From Paraburkholderia sp. LEh10 (GTDB taxonomy: Bacteria > Pseudomonadota > Gammaproteobacteria > Burkholderiales > Burkholderiaceae): a DNA stretch of 64,000 nucleotides. The notes beneath the pieces were generated by a model, which searched no databases, was not told the origin of the DNA, and saw nothing but the letters and a program-made list of their open reading frames with translations. A program made the position numbers and the translations under genes. The stretch is taken from contig NZ_JAGIPX010000039.1 of assembly GCF_017814945.1 (NCBI RefSeq), positions 20,078-84,077 of the forward strand, written 5' to 3'. Shown one piece after another: positions 41,178 to 50,385 of the stretch (positions within the stretch are counted from its first letter, which is position 1; each line of letters begins with the position of its first letter).

Positions 41178-43616
41178 ATGAGCAGAAATGAAACGGAGGT
41201 CGTCTGGTTCGACGTATTGCGCCGTGCGGATGTGCCGACCGTGGGCGGCAAGAACGCATCGCTGGGAGAGATGATCGGTTGCCTCGCCGGCAAGGGCATC
41301 AGCGTTCCACCCGGCTTCGCGACGACAGCCGACGCGTACTGGCGATTCATTGACTCGAACGGACTGCGCGAAACCATCTCAACGCTGCTCGCGGAATTCC
41401 GTGCCAACCGCCGGTCGCTCGTTGATACGGGGGAAACGATCCGCCGGGCAATCCTTCGGGGCGAATGGCCTGCTGGCACGACACGAGCCATTTGCGATGC
41501 GTATGCCGAGCTCGCTCGCCGCATCGGCGTCGACGATCCAGACGTCGCAGTGCGCTCGAGTGCCACGGCCGAAGATCTGCCGGATGCGAGCTTTGCGGGG
41601 CAGCAGGAGACCTTGCTCGCCATTCATGGCACGCGCGCCTTGATGGATGCGTGCCGCCGGTGCTATGCGTCGTTATTCACGGATCGAGCAATCAGTTATC
41701 GCGAGGCACAAGGTTTCGACCACATGAAAGTTGCACTGTCGGTCGGCGTGCAGCAGATGGTGCGTTCAGATCTGGGTGGCGCGGGCGTCGCGTTTTCGAT
41801 CGATACCGAAACGGGCTTCGACAAGATCGTATTGATCAGCGCGGCGTGGGGGCTCGGTGAGAACGTCGTGCAAGGCACCGTCGATCCCGACGAATATGAA
41901 GTATTCAAACCGCTTCTGCACAACGAAGCCTTCGCACCGATTGTCGGCAAGAAGCGAGGAAGCAAGCTGAAAAAAATGGTGTATGCGAAGGGCGGCGCGC
42001 ATTCGACGAAAAATGTGCCGACTTCGAAGGCGGAGCGAGCTACGTTCGTCCTCTCCGACCGCGACGTGCTCACCATTTCGCGCTGGGCGTGCGAAATCGA
42101 ATCGCACTACGGGCAGCCGATGGACATTGAATGGGCAAAGGACGGACTGACAGGGAACATCTTTATTGTTCAGGCGCGGCCCGAGACCGTGCAGTCGCGG
42201 CGCGAGGCAACGGCCGTCAAGACCTTCCTGCTGAAGTCGGCGGGACGCGAACTCGTCACGGGGGTGAGCGTCGGTCAGGCGATCGCTGCCGGAAGCGTGT
42301 GCGTCATTGACAGCCCTCTCGAGATGGACCGTTTCGTCGACGGCTCCGTTCTCGTGACAGCCTCGACGGATCCCGACTGGGTGCCCGTGATGCGGCGCGC
42401 CGCCGGTATCGTAACGGACCACGGCGGCCGCACGTCGCACGCGGCCATTGTGAGCCGCGAACTCGGCCTTCCTGCCATCGTCGGCACGGGTAACGCCACG
42501 CGGGTTTTGCACGACGAGCAGGAAGTGACGGTGTCCTGCGCGCAAGGCGAAGTCGGGCGCGTATTCGAAGGCATTGCGGACTATCAGGTCGAGGAGATCG
42601 ACTTTGCGGCGATCCCGCAAACCCGCACCCAGGTCATGCTGAACCTTGCCAATCCCGATGCCGCGCTGCGCTGGTGGCGTATGCCGGCCGACGGCATCGG
42701 ATTGGCGCGGATGGAGTTCGTGATCAGCAATCACATCAAGATCCATCCGATGGCGCTCGCCTGCTTTGACCAGTTGAAGGATCCCGAAGCGGCCCGGACG
42801 ATCGCCGCAATGACGGAAGGGTACAGCGACAAGACTGAATATTTCGTCGACCGTCTTGCCTGCGGACTCGGCCGTATCGCGGCCGTGTGTTATCCGCGGC
42901 CCATGGTGGTGCGTCTGAGCGACTTCAAGACGAACGAATATGCGCATCTGACAGGAGGCCAGGCCTTCGAGCCGATCGAGGAAAATCCGATGCTCGGTTT
43001 TCGCGGCGCATCGCGCTACTACTCCCCGCGCTATGGTCCCGGTTTTGCACTCGAATGCCGCGCGCTGCGCCGTTTGCGAGTGGAAATGGGCCTGAGCAAC
43101 GTGATCGTCATGGTGCCGTTTTGCCGGACACCGGACGAGGCGGATCGTGTTCTCGACGCGATGGCGGCCAATGGCCTCAGGCGCGGCGAGGATGGACTGC
43201 AGGTCTACGTGATGTGCGAAATCCCGTCGAACGTGATCCTGGCCGACGCGTTTGCGCAGCGGTTCGATGGATTCTCGATCGGCAGCAATGATCTGACGCA
43301 GCTCACATTGGGCGTCGACCGTGACTCCGCCGAACTGGCATCGCTGTTCGACGAGCGTAACGAAGCAGTGCGGTGGATGATTCGCGAGGTCATCGAACGG
43401 GCACATCGTGCTGGCGCGAAAGTCAGCCTGTGCGGCGAAGCGCCGAGTGTGCATCCCGAGTATGCAAGCTTCCTCGTGGAATGCGGCATCGACTCCCTAT
43501 CCGTGAGTCCCGACAGCTTCATCGCTGTCAAACGGCATGTCGCGCAGGCAGAAGCGTCGAAAGATTCGACCGGCGACGAGGTGCCTGGAACGGTAATTTC
43601 TGAAATGGTGCGGTAG
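41178..43616 (+). CDS. ppsA: phosphoenolpyruvate synthase
   Basis: An 812-residue PEP synthase converting pyruvate, ATP and water to PEP, AMP and phosphate. N-terminal ATP-grasp part: VGGKNASLGEMI, VAVRSSATAEDLPDASFAG, GGAGVAFSIDTETGF. Swivel: phosphohistidine His421 in DHGGRTSHAAIVSRELG, the same number as in E. coli. C-terminal TIM barrel: CEIPSNVILADAF and GSNDLTQLTLGVDRDS. In the low-oxygen island it may support gluconeogenic or PEP-based phosphate cycling. Confidence 0.95.
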   Translation: MSRNETEVVWFDVLRRADVPTVGGKNASLGEMIGCLAGKGISVPPGFATTADAYWRFIDSNGLRETISTLLAEFRANRRSLVDTGETIRRAILRGEWPAGTTRAICDAYAELARRIGVDDPDVAVRSSATAEDLPDASFAGQQETLLAIHGTRALMDACRRCYASLFTDRAISYREAQGFDHMKVALSVGVQQMVRSDLGGAGVAFSIDTETGFDKIVLISAAWGLGENVVQGTVDPDEYEVFKPLLHNEAFAPIVGKKRGSKLKKMVYAKGGAHSTKNVPTSKAERATFVLSDRDVLTISRWACEIESHYGQPMDIEWAKDGLTGNIFIVQARPETVQSRREATAVKTFLLKSAGRELVTGVSVGQAIAAGSVCVIDSPLEMDRFVDGSVLVTASTDPDWVPVMRRAAGIVTDHGGRTSHAAIVSRELGLPAIVGTGNATRVLHDEQEVTVSCAQGEVGRVFEGIADYQVEEIDFAAIPQTRTQVMLNLANPDAALRWWRMPADGIGLARMEFVISNHIKIHPMALACFDQLKDPEAARTIAAMTEGYSDKTEYFVDRLACGLGRIAAVCYPRPMVVRLSDFKTNEYAHLTGGQAFEPIEENPMLGFRGASRYYSPRYGPGFALECRALRRLRVEMGLSNVIVMVPFCRTPDEADRVLDAMAANGLRRGEDGLQVYVMCEIPSNVILADAFAQRFDGFSIGSNDLTQLTLGVDRDSAELASLFDERNEAVRWMIREVIERAHRAGAKVSLCGEAPSVHPEYASFLVECGIDSLSVSPDSFIAVKRHVAQAEASKDSTGDEVPGTVISEMVR

Positions 43617-43625
43617 GGTCTTGCC

Positions 43626-44660
43626 ATGATCGACATTCTCACAGTCACCCTGAACCCCGCGGTCGATTTATCGACGGCAGTCGACCGCGTCGTCGACACG
43701 CACAAGCTACGATGCGAAGCCGCGCAGCGCGATCCAGGCGGCGGCGGTATCAACGTTGCGCGGGTGCTGCATCGCCTCGGCAGTGAATGCGTCGCGCTGT
43801 TTGCCGCCGGTGGAGCGACGGGCGGCATCCTCAGCGGTTTGCTCGATAGCGAGAACCTTCGCACTCACTGTATCGATATCGAAGGCGAAACGCGGGAGAA
43901 CTTCTCCGTCATGGAGACGTCGACCCGGCGCGAGTACCGCTTCGTGTTGCCTGGACCAACTCTCGCGGCCGCTAAGTGGAGTGAATGTCTGCGCAGCGTG
44001 TCTGCTCATGTGGGCTCTGCGCGCTTTCTCGTCCTGAGCGGAAGCCTGCCCCCGGGCGCACCGCCAGACGCCTACGCTCAGCTCGCCCTCGCGGCCACCG
44101 CTGCGCGGCCGAATATCCGCGTCGCCGTGGATGCATCGGGCCCCACGCTCGCGGCGGCACTCGATGGCGGGCATGTCGACATCGTCAAGCCGAGCCTGAA
44201 CGAACTGCGCGAGTTGACGGCGCTGCCGCTGAACGACGTCGAGGACCAGATTGACGCCGCACGGATGTTGATCGCGGAACGCAAGGCGAGGATGGTTGCG
44301 CTCACGCTGGCCGACAAAGGTGCGGTGCTCGCGACGCGCGACGAGACATGGTTCATGCCTGCCCTGAAAACGGAAGTCCGAAGTTCGATTGGCGCGGGTG
44401 ACAGCTTCCTCGCAGGATTGATCTGGTCACTCGATCACGGAGCCGTTGCCGGCGAGGCGCTCGCATACGCGACGGCGGCTGCCGCGGCGACGATGAAGCA
44501 AACGGGTACGCGGCTTTGCGATGCACGAGACGTGGCGAGTGCGTACGCAAAGGGCGAGCGCGCTGTACCGGCGCAAGATGCCGCGCGCTATTCGCATCGT
44601 GCACCGGGCGTTGACGCCGTCGAAGCTGTATTGACGGCCGGCAGGCGCACCCGCGCTTGA
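43626..44660 (+). CDS. pfkB: PfkB-family phosphofructokinase/1-phosphofructokinase
   Basis: A 344-residue ribokinase-fold sugar kinase. N-terminal TVTLNPAVDLSTAVDRVV and PGGGGINVARVLHRLGSECVAL are PfkB-type substrate sites. C-terminal SSIGAGDSFLAGLIW carries the catalytic Asp. Similarity is closest to E. coli Pfk-2 or FruK-like hexose-phosphate kinases. It starts ten bases after ppsA, so PEP synthesis and phosphofructose phosphorylation are linked in one transcript. Confidence 0.88.
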   Translation: MIDILTVTLNPAVDLSTAVDRVVDTHKLRCEAAQRDPGGGGINVARVLHRLGSECVALFAAGGATGGILSGLLDSENLRTHCIDIEGETRENFSVMETSTRREYRFVLPGPTLAAAKWSECLRSVSAHVGSARFLVLSGSLPPGAPPDAYAQLALAATAARPNIRVAVDASGPTLAAALDGGHVDIVKPSLNELRELTALPLNDVEDQIDAARMLIAERKARMVALTLADKGAVLATRDETWFMPALKTEVRSSIGAGDSFLAGLIWSLDHGAVAGEALAYATAAAAATMKQTGTRLCDARDVASAYAKGERAVPAQDAARYSHRAPGVDAVEAVLTAGRRTRA

Positions 44661-44686
44661 TGAAAGCGGAACGTCGATCCGTCCGG

Positions 44687-44830
44687 TCAGCCGAGCCCAA
44701 ATCGTCGGACAAACCAGGTCTTGCTCAAATGCGTCAATGCTGCGTAGCTTGGAAGGATCAGGAGCAGGGCGGGCCAATACGTCCACGGCAATGGCGTGAA
44801 CCCGGTGTTCGCGTCGATTGCGGACAGCAT
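44687..44830 (-). pseudogene. C-terminal remnant of MgtA/MgtB-type magnesium ATPase
   Basis: The minus strand encodes LPWTYWPALLLILPSYAALT then HLSKTWFVRRFG and a stop at 44687, the usual last helix and basic tail of Mg2+-translocating P-type ATPases. Only about 47 residues remain and no upstream part is found. Confidence 0.55.
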
Positions 44831-44862
44831 GGCGACTGCACGCTTGAGCGTCGTATCATGGC

Positions 44863-44876
44863 TTGATCAAGGTCAA
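44863..44876 (+). promoter_or_regulatory. FNR-type box with class II -10
   Basis: TTGATCAAGGTCAA is followed 21 bp on by TACATT (44898-44903). It drives the small gene at 44988. Confidence 0.75.
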
Positions 44877-44987
44877 TTGCGACAGTCCAGACCGCCGTAC
44901 ATTCGATGTAATGGCAGGTCAGCGAAATTGCTTTGATGCCTGTTCTGCCTGATTCCTGCATTAACTGCGGCCTGCCAAGGAGAGCAA

Positions 44988-45254
44988 ATGATGAACGGAC
45001 CGTTCGTGACAGAAGCGCCGGGAGCGGCGACGGCCGATGAAATCCGTAAGATCATCGGGCCTTTCGAAGACGACGTCGTGATGAAAATCATGCGCATCAC
45101 GCCCACCGTCGACGACGTCAGGCGAGCCTATTCATGGCTCAGATCGGACGAGTACCTGCAGCGGCACCTCGCACACAATCTGCCTGCACCCTCTGCCAGG
45201 GTTTTCGAAATTCTCGCTGCTGAGTATCCGGAACTGGGCGACCCTGTGCTATGA
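44988..45254 (+). CDS. small hypothetical protein
   Basis: An 88-residue helical acidic protein (ADEIRKIIGPFEDDVVMKIM, VDDVRRAYSWLRSDEYLQRH). AAGGAG lies six bases before the ATG. Nothing specific is recognised. It may share the box at 44863 with the histidine kinase 87 bp downstream. Confidence 0.65.
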   Translation: MMNGPFVTEAPGAATADEIRKIIGPFEDDVVMKIMRITPTVDDVRRAYSWLRSDEYLQRHLAHNLPAPSARVFEILAAEYPELGDPVL

Positions 45255-45341
45255 CTGGATTCCTGCTGTGCTGACGTGGAAGCGACCGTCGTGCCTGGCC
45301 GGTCGGAGAATCAGATATTGTGTTGATGACGGGAGGCGGCT

Positions 45342-46832
45342 GTGAGCAGCACGAGCGCCCCAGGCAAGATTGACGAAAACGCGGTGCCCGGAGGCATTGC
45401 TTCTGGGGAACATCGCTATCATTTCGCCATTGATATCGACGGCGAATTCGCTATCTTTACGCTCGACACACACGGTCAGGTTGAGACGTGGAATGCCGCA
45501 GCCGAACACATCACGGGATATGGGGCGAGTGAAATCCTTGGCAAGCCGTTTTCGGTACTTTATCCGACCGTTTCGGCGGATGTGGCCGTCCCGTCGGACA
45601 TTCTGGCCAGAGCAGTGACGACCGGGCGAGCCTATTATGAGGGCTGGCATGCACGCAAGGACGGAACCCGGTTCTGGGCCAGCGTATTGGTCATCGCGCA
45701 GCGACGTGAGCAGGGCGATCTTGCTGGGTTTGCAGCCGTCACGCACGATTATTCGCAGCGTCATCTGATTGAGGCAAAACTTCGCAGAAGCGAGCAGCGG
45801 TTACAGGCGATGATTGACAGCGTCGAAGACTACGCGATCTTCATGTTGAGTCCTACGGGCGAGGTCGCTTCCTGGAATACGGGAGCTCAGCGAATCAAGG
45901 GCTATTCCGCCGGCGAAATTATCGGCCGTCATTTTTCCGTCTTCTATCCTCCGGAAGCGCGGGCGGCGGGCCTGCCCGAACGCATGCTTGAGACTGCGTC
46001 CACTCAGGGCCGTTCAGAAGCCGAAGGATGGCGTATCAGGAGCGATGGCTCGCGTTTCTGGGCGGACGCTATCATCACTCCCATTCGCGACGAGAAGGGA
46101 GCGCTTCGGGGCTTCACTAAAGTGACGCGTGATCTGACCGAGCATAAACGGCTGGAACAACTCGAACATGTAGGCGAACTCGCCGCGGCGACTGAACGGG
46201 CGCGAGAAGAGGAAAAGAAGAGAATCGCCAGAGAACTGCACGACGACCTCGGTCAGCGGTTGACCGCCTTGAAAATGACCGCCGTCATCCTGCAGCAGGA
46301 GGTCGAAGCTGGCCATTACAACCCGGAAACAGCCGCGCAGGCACGCGGGCTGGTCGCGCAGACCGACGATACGATGAGCGCGGTCCGACGCATCTCGTCG
46401 GCTCTGCGCCCCACCATGCTAGACGATCTGGGATTGCTGCCCGCCGTAGAGTGGCTGGCGGATGAATTCAGCAGGCGCTATGGGATCAAGGTCAACACCC
46501 GTCTGTCGGCGGGCGAACTCGAGTTCAGCGATACGGCTGCGACGGCGATTTTTCGCATCGTTCAGGAGGCGCTGACGAACGTGGCACGTCATGCGTGTGC
46601 GACAGAAGTCGTCGTCACAATTGAGTTAGAAAATAACGAGTGTGAAGTCCGTATCGATGACAACGGACTCGGTGCCGCTCCAGCATCCTGCGACAAGCCG
46701 GTCTCATTTGGTCTGCTGGGCATACGCGAGCGCGTCCGGCAACTTAACGGTTTCGCGTGGCTGGGAAATAAACCTGACGGCGGATTTCGTGTCCAGTGCA
46801 GATTCCCGATCGACGCGATCGTCCGCCGTTGA
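45342..46832 (+). CDS. PAS-PAS histidine kinase, NarX/DegS type
   Basis: A 496-residue soluble sensor kinase. Two PAS domains (GQVETWNAAAEHITGYGASE, GEVASWNTGAQRIKGYSAGE) are each followed by a PAC segment. A HisKA_3 domain has His300 in RELHDDLGQRLTALK, and the C terminus is HATPase (FRIVQEALTNVARHA, SFGLLGIRERV). Kinases of this class pair with LuxR-type regulators, so the regulator at 6298-6942 is a candidate partner. GTG start; GGAGG lies four bases upstream. Confidence 0.9.
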   Translation: MSSTSAPGKIDENAVPGGIASGEHRYHFAIDIDGEFAIFTLDTHGQVETWNAAAEHITGYGASEILGKPFSVLYPTVSADVAVPSDILARAVTTGRAYYEGWHARKDGTRFWASVLVIAQRREQGDLAGFAAVTHDYSQRHLIEAKLRRSEQRLQAMIDSVEDYAIFMLSPTGEVASWNTGAQRIKGYSAGEIIGRHFSVFYPPEARAAGLPERMLETASTQGRSEAEGWRIRSDGSRFWADAIITPIRDEKGALRGFTKVTRDLTEHKRLEQLEHVGELAAATERAREEEKKRIARELHDDLGQRLTALKMTAVILQQEVEAGHYNPETAAQARGLVAQTDDTMSAVRRISSALRPTMLDDLGLLPAVEWLADEFSRRYGIKVNTRLSAGELEFSDTAATAIFRIVQEALTNVARHACATEVVVTIELENNECEVRIDDNGLGAAPASCDKPVSFGLLGIRERVRQLNGFAWLGNKPDGGFRVQCRFPIDAIVRR

Positions 46833-47265
46833 GGCCGGTTTTATACGGGGAATGTCTGTCCTGCTACGACGGAAACTGAGGAAGCCATTTCACTGCTCGC
46901 CCATATCTTCCAGCGAGCTCGAACCCGAATTGATAAATCAAGTGCGGCACGCCTGCTTCCTCCTATCGTAGGTTTCCCAGCGGCCCTCTGGTTTCAGCTC
47001 CCGGTTGTCTGGTGTCGGTGCTGACATTGAAACCCGGCAGTTGCGAAGCTGGAACCCTCGGGAAGGCGACGCCTCGCGGGTCGTTTTTCTCCTGTCCGGT
47101 CTGGGTCAAGGACCTGACGCTCGAGCCATCCTGCTATCACACGGTTCTGTGGCGCGAAGGCTCGCGGGCTGCACTGAGTTCCCGATTCGCGGCTGTGCAA
47201 GTGCGCCGCTCACACCCTGATTATTGGCGGGGCCGCATTGCTGTGACTATCTCGCGGACCACGTC
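46833..47265. other. unassigned region
   Basis: No gene is supported here. A frame at 47012-47308 contains LVSVLTLKPGSCEAGTLGKA-like sequence I recall seeing repeatedly in Burkholderia intergenic regions, but I cannot name it. Frames on both strands lack ribosome sites and codon bias. It may be decayed mobile DNA, as the next two features are. Confidence 0.3.
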
Positions 47266-47415
47266 TCAGGTGGTTCCCCGGCGCGCCCAAAACACCGCTG
47301 CTGCATAGCGTCTCACCCAACCAAGGATCGTCGTGTGGGCCCGCGACAGGCCGCGCTCAGACATCATCTTGACAACGTTGCAAACAACCTCGTCCAGGCT
47401 CATGCGATTGCTCAT
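47266..47415 (-). pseudogene. remnant of an IS6-like transposase
   Basis: The minus strand reads MSLDEVVCNVVKMMSERGLS then RAHTTILGWVRRYAA, resembling the N-terminal helix-turn-helix of IS6-family transposases. It stops at 47266 before any DDE motif. About 50 codons remain. Confidence 0.5.
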
Positions 47416-47455
47416 TCGCGGCGCTGTTATCGGTTAGCCCATCACTAGAGCGGAG

Positions 47456-47806
47456 TTGAACTCCTCATTTGCACTAGATCCATTTGCCGCGTGCGTTGAG
47501 CGCCCCGGTGAGCGCGTCGAGCTTGCCGCTTCAACTCCTCATTTCGTCGGGGCGTCTGCGCTGCCGGACATGGACATCCAGATCCTGGATGTATTGATTC
47601 ACGGGAACATGGTTGGCGTGCGGGCAAAAGTCAGGGGAACGCAGTCTGGGTCCCTGATGGGCATCGCAGCGACATCCAAGCCAATCGAGTTTGCGATTCA
47701 CTCCTTTCACGAGTTCCGCGACGAACGGATAGCGAACACCTGGCATCTCGAGGACTGGCTAAGTGTCTTCCATCAGCTCGGAGCGCTGCCGCCCAGTCTC
47801 GATTGA
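47456..47806 (+). pseudogene. 5'-truncated SnoaL-like ester cyclase
   Basis: Residues 40-116 of this frame read MDIQILDVLIHGNMVGVRAK, VRGTQSGSLMGIAATSK and IANTWHLEDWLSVFHQLGAL, matching the C-terminal two-thirds of SnoaL/ester-cyclase proteins. The N-terminal helices are missing and the frame opens only with a TTG. AACTCCTCATTT occurs both at its start and 75 bp later, near the join. Confidence 0.6.
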
Positions 47807-48054
47807 CCACGCAGTGTCGGCAGGTATGCCGCTTTTGTGGGCATTTCCGTTGCCCGGCAAGTTCGGATTGCATCGAAACTCTAACCCCTTGGGGTAATCG
47901 TCCTTTTGGTGCGAAAAATGGCGTGATGTTGAGCGAGTCGCCGATCCTGTTGAGCGTGTAACAATCGGGCTGGTCGCGTGCCGAAAGGCCGCAACCAGGC
48001 GATTCTCGCGCCATCCTTCTCCCAGTGCCAACCACTCGACAGCGCCTGATAGGC

Positions 48055-48645
48055 TCAAGGAGTGTGAGTGTGTGGTGGCGCTCCCCGGTCTCTGGACACC
48101 TGCGCATCAAGACCAATTTGCGTGCGTAGCATCTCGAAGCGCTCGAGTACCTTGTCTCCGAAAAGCGGATCGGGGCTAGCCGGAACGGTGGCATCGACTG
48201 CCGCCCAGTCTTGATCTGATAGCACCTGCGCGGCGCGAGGCATCACGTCGCGCTCTTCAGTGGACATGTGGTGTCGATAGTACACGAGGTACGTGGCCGT
48301 GGCAGCCTCCAGCACCGCGCGCTGGATCACGACATCCTCCGCCGCTTCGTTGATGCGGGTCAGGAGCTCTTCGCCGGCCGTGGCAAGCACGCGATGCTCC
48401 TGCAGGAGCCGGTTCACGACTGAACGCGCGTCAGGATCTCGTTCGGCGAGCCGCGCATACGCAACATCTTCCCGCGGATGATGTACACGATCGGAGAAGT
48501 TCCGCATGTAGTAGAGGATGTCGCTCATGAGAGCGTAGTTCGGGCTCTCGCCGCGGTGAAAAACAGCTATCTGTTCTTCCAGAATATCGAGCAGTCGCGC
48601 GAAGTTGACGTGCTCGGCATGCCATGTGGCGAGTGGATCAGCCAT
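48055..48645 (-). CDS. hemerythrin-like HHE-domain protein
   Basis: A 196-residue four-helix protein with spaced iron ligands: WHAEHVNF near residue 8, VHHPREDVAYARL near residue 55, LQEHRVL near residue 82 and YYRHHMSTEERDVMP near residue 125. Such hemerythrin-family proteins bind oxygen, NO or act in iron-sulfur repair. GGAGG lies seven bases before the ATG. A weak FNR-type box with a class II hexamer stands 145 bp upstream. Confidence 0.88.
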   Translation of the reverse strand: MADPLATWHAEHVNFARLLDILEEQIAVFHRGESPNYALMSDILYYMRNFSDRVHHPREDVAYARLAERDPDARSVVNRLLQEHRVLATAGEELLTRINEAAEDVVIQRAVLEAATATYLVYYRHHMSTEERDVMPRAAQVLSDQDWAAVDATVPASPDPLFGDKVLERFEMLRTQIGLDAQVSRDRGAPPHTHTP

Positions 48646-48762
48646 GGCGCCCTCCAGGGAAACGGGTCAATCCAATAGATGCTTGGGACGAAAGCGGAGG
48701 CGCAAGCCTTGTGCACGCAGCGGTCGACTGCGCCCAACCGAGCCAGCGTTATTAAAATGCTA

Positions 48763-48777
48763 CCGGTTCAAATCCGG
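48763..48777 (+). other. tRNA T-arm-like hairpin
   Basis: CCGGTTCAAATCCGG forms a four-base stem with a T-loop-like TTCAAAT. No other tRNA arm is found nearby, so this is either chance or a remnant. Confidence 0.25.
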
Positions 48778-48783
48778 GACGGG

Positions 48784-48797
48784 CTGACGCAGGTCAA
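48784..48797 (-). promoter_or_regulatory. weak FNR-type box with class II -10
   Basis: CTGACGCAGGTCAA has one deviation per half-site. Leftward TAGCAT (complement of 48757-48762) lies 21 bp on, toward the hemerythrin gene. Confidence 0.5.
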
Positions 48798-48891
48798 AGC
48801 GCTCGCGGATGTGGCAACCGGTCCGACTGCAAACGCGACCGCAACACGACGCGCCGCAGCGACCGCGAGGAGGGGGCACAAGGGCAAACCG

Positions 48892-48905
48892 TTGACCCAA
48901 GTCAA
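48892..48905 (+). promoter_or_regulatory. FNR-type box with class II -10, CBS copy 1
   Basis: TTGACCCAAGTCAA is followed 22 bp on by TAGGCT (48928-48933). The block CGTAGGCTGAACC after it recurs at the second CBS gene. The leader to the ATG is about 210 bases. Confidence 0.75.
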
Positions 48906-49149
48906 CATGACGGGTGCTGCCCGTCCGTAGGCTGAACCAGCAGGTTGTTGGCGCGGCGCTGCGCAAACGGCAAAGCGAGGTGCCGCGTGCCGCCGGAAAT
49001 GTCGGACCGAGCAACCGGTTTCGGCGGGGTCTCACAAACCGTGACCTCGCGCCGGACGTCGCCCTGACGACATCGGATTGAACCAACTGCGCGTTCTCAA
49101 GTTTCAACGTAAGTCCTAGCGGCGCCGACGCCAGTGTAGGAGGCCAGCA

Positions 49150-49839
49150 ATGCGCGCTCTCGATGTAATGACCACCCCGGTCATTTCTGTAAAACCAGAA
49201 ATGACGGTAGCCGAAGCTGCAAAGGTCCTGGTGGACCATCGCATCAGCGGTGTACCTGTAATTGACGAAAAAGGCAGTCTCGTGGGAATGCTCAGTGAAG
49301 GCGACCTGATTTGCCGTGGGGAAATCGGAACCCAGAAACGGCACCGCTCGTGGTGGCTCGAACTGTTTTCGTCGGCTCGCGATGCAAAGGATTACATCAA
49401 GTCGCACGGAAATCGGGTTGCGGAGGTGATGACAACGGACGTCATTTCGGTTGATGAAGCGACATCTCTCCGCGAGGTCGCGAACATCCTCGAAAAGAGA
49501 CGCATCAAGCGCGTGCCGGTCATGAGGGCCCATCAGGTCGTTGGCCTTGTCAGCCGCGCCAATCTCGTGCAGGCCTTAGCGAGTGCCGGCGCGGAGCCCG
49601 CACCGCAGGTGATCCCGACCGACCGCGAGATACGGGCTATGCTCATGGGAGAAATTGCGGACCATCCTTGGGGTTTTGCCGGCCAGAATATTTTTGTGCG
49701 TGACGGCGTGGTTCACCTGTGGGGAGTCTACCGATCGGCTGCGGCAATGCAGGCCATGCGCATCGCCGCGGAGCGCGTTCACGGGGTGAAGCGTGTCGAG
49801 GACCACACCGAACCTTATCCGGCGGACTCTGGGATGTGA
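49150..49839 (+). CDS. CBS-CBS-BON protein, copy 1
   Basis: A 229-residue protein. Two CBS motifs (MTTPVISVKPEMTVAEAAKV near residue 7; VMTTDVISVDEATSLREVAN near residue 95) form an adenylate-binding Bateman module. A C-terminal BON domain reads VRDGVVHLWGVYRSAAAMQA. GTAGGAGG precedes the ATG. It probably senses adenosine nucleotide charge. It is a paralogue of 60338-61027 and shares its promoter architecture. The leader of about 210 bases is unusually long. Confidence 0.9.
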   Translation: MRALDVMTTPVISVKPEMTVAEAAKVLVDHRISGVPVIDEKGSLVGMLSEGDLICRGEIGTQKRHRSWWLELFSSARDAKDYIKSHGNRVAEVMTTDVISVDEATSLREVANILEKRRIKRVPVMRAHQVVGLVSRANLVQALASAGAEPAPQVIPTDREIRAMLMGEIADHPWGFAGQNIFVRDGVVHLWGVYRSAAAMQAMRIAAERVHGVKRVEDHTEPYPADSGM

Positions 49840-50061
49840 GACGAAAGGCTTGAGGTCGTGGGGGCGAGGGCAGTGCCGCCCGTTGGGTGCGCATCGTCGA
49901 CGGGAACAGGCGGGACGTGCCATGCAACGGCAGTGCGAGCGGCGAGGTCGTCGTGCGCTCCCTGGCCCACGCGAGGTTATCTGAACACTCTGGACGCATC
50001 TGCGCGCGCCTGTGGGAGGGCGGTTACTCACACAGGACGTCGCGTGCATTGATCAGGATCC

Positions 50062-50196
50062 TATCTGCAGATCACCAATCGCACCAAGGACGTGATCAAA
50101 TCGGGCGGTAAGAGGGTGTCGTCGCTGGCGGTCGAGCGTCTGATCTCGGCGCATCCGGCAGTGGCTGAGTTACCGGTCATCGGATCAAGGATGGGA
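50062..50196 (+). pseudogene. remnant of acyl-CoA synthetase C terminus
   Basis: One frame reads YLQITNRTKDVIKSGGKRVS then SLAVERLISAHPAVAELPVI, matching the hinge and C-terminal domain of AMP-forming acyl-CoA synthetases. There is no start, core or end. The usual GE[WY]IS is changed to GKRVS. Confidence 0.65.
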
Positions 50197-50227
50197 GGTG
50201 GGGTGAGCCGCTCGAGCCGCACATATG

Positions 50228-50241
50228 TTGATGCTGGTCAA
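50228..50241 (+). promoter_or_regulatory. FNR-type box with class II -10
   Basis: TTGATGCTGGTCAA is followed 21 bp on by TAAAGT (50263-50268). It lies 151 bp before the small gene at 50386. Confidence 0.65.
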
Positions 50242-50385
50242 CGAAACTGCGAGCCCGGCGCATAAAGTGATAAGCATGTACGCGCCTTCCCCATCTCCCT
50301 TCAGGAGGCGAGAATTCTACAGGCATGTTTGGTGTGAGTCCGCGACGCAGGATGAGTGGATAATCGTCGAATCAGGAGATTTGCC

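Noticed and set aside
41766..43454. 562-codon frame antisense to ppsA
   Set aside because: Shadow of PEP synthase; no ribosome site or motif.
46994..47220. Riboswitch (glycine or cobalamin type) in the unassigned region
   Set aside because: Conserved core sequences of those classes were looked for and are not present.
47885..47900. ACCCC-TT-GGGGT inverted repeat near the SnoaL fragment
   Set aside because: A short hairpin with no T-run or gene relation; it may be chance.
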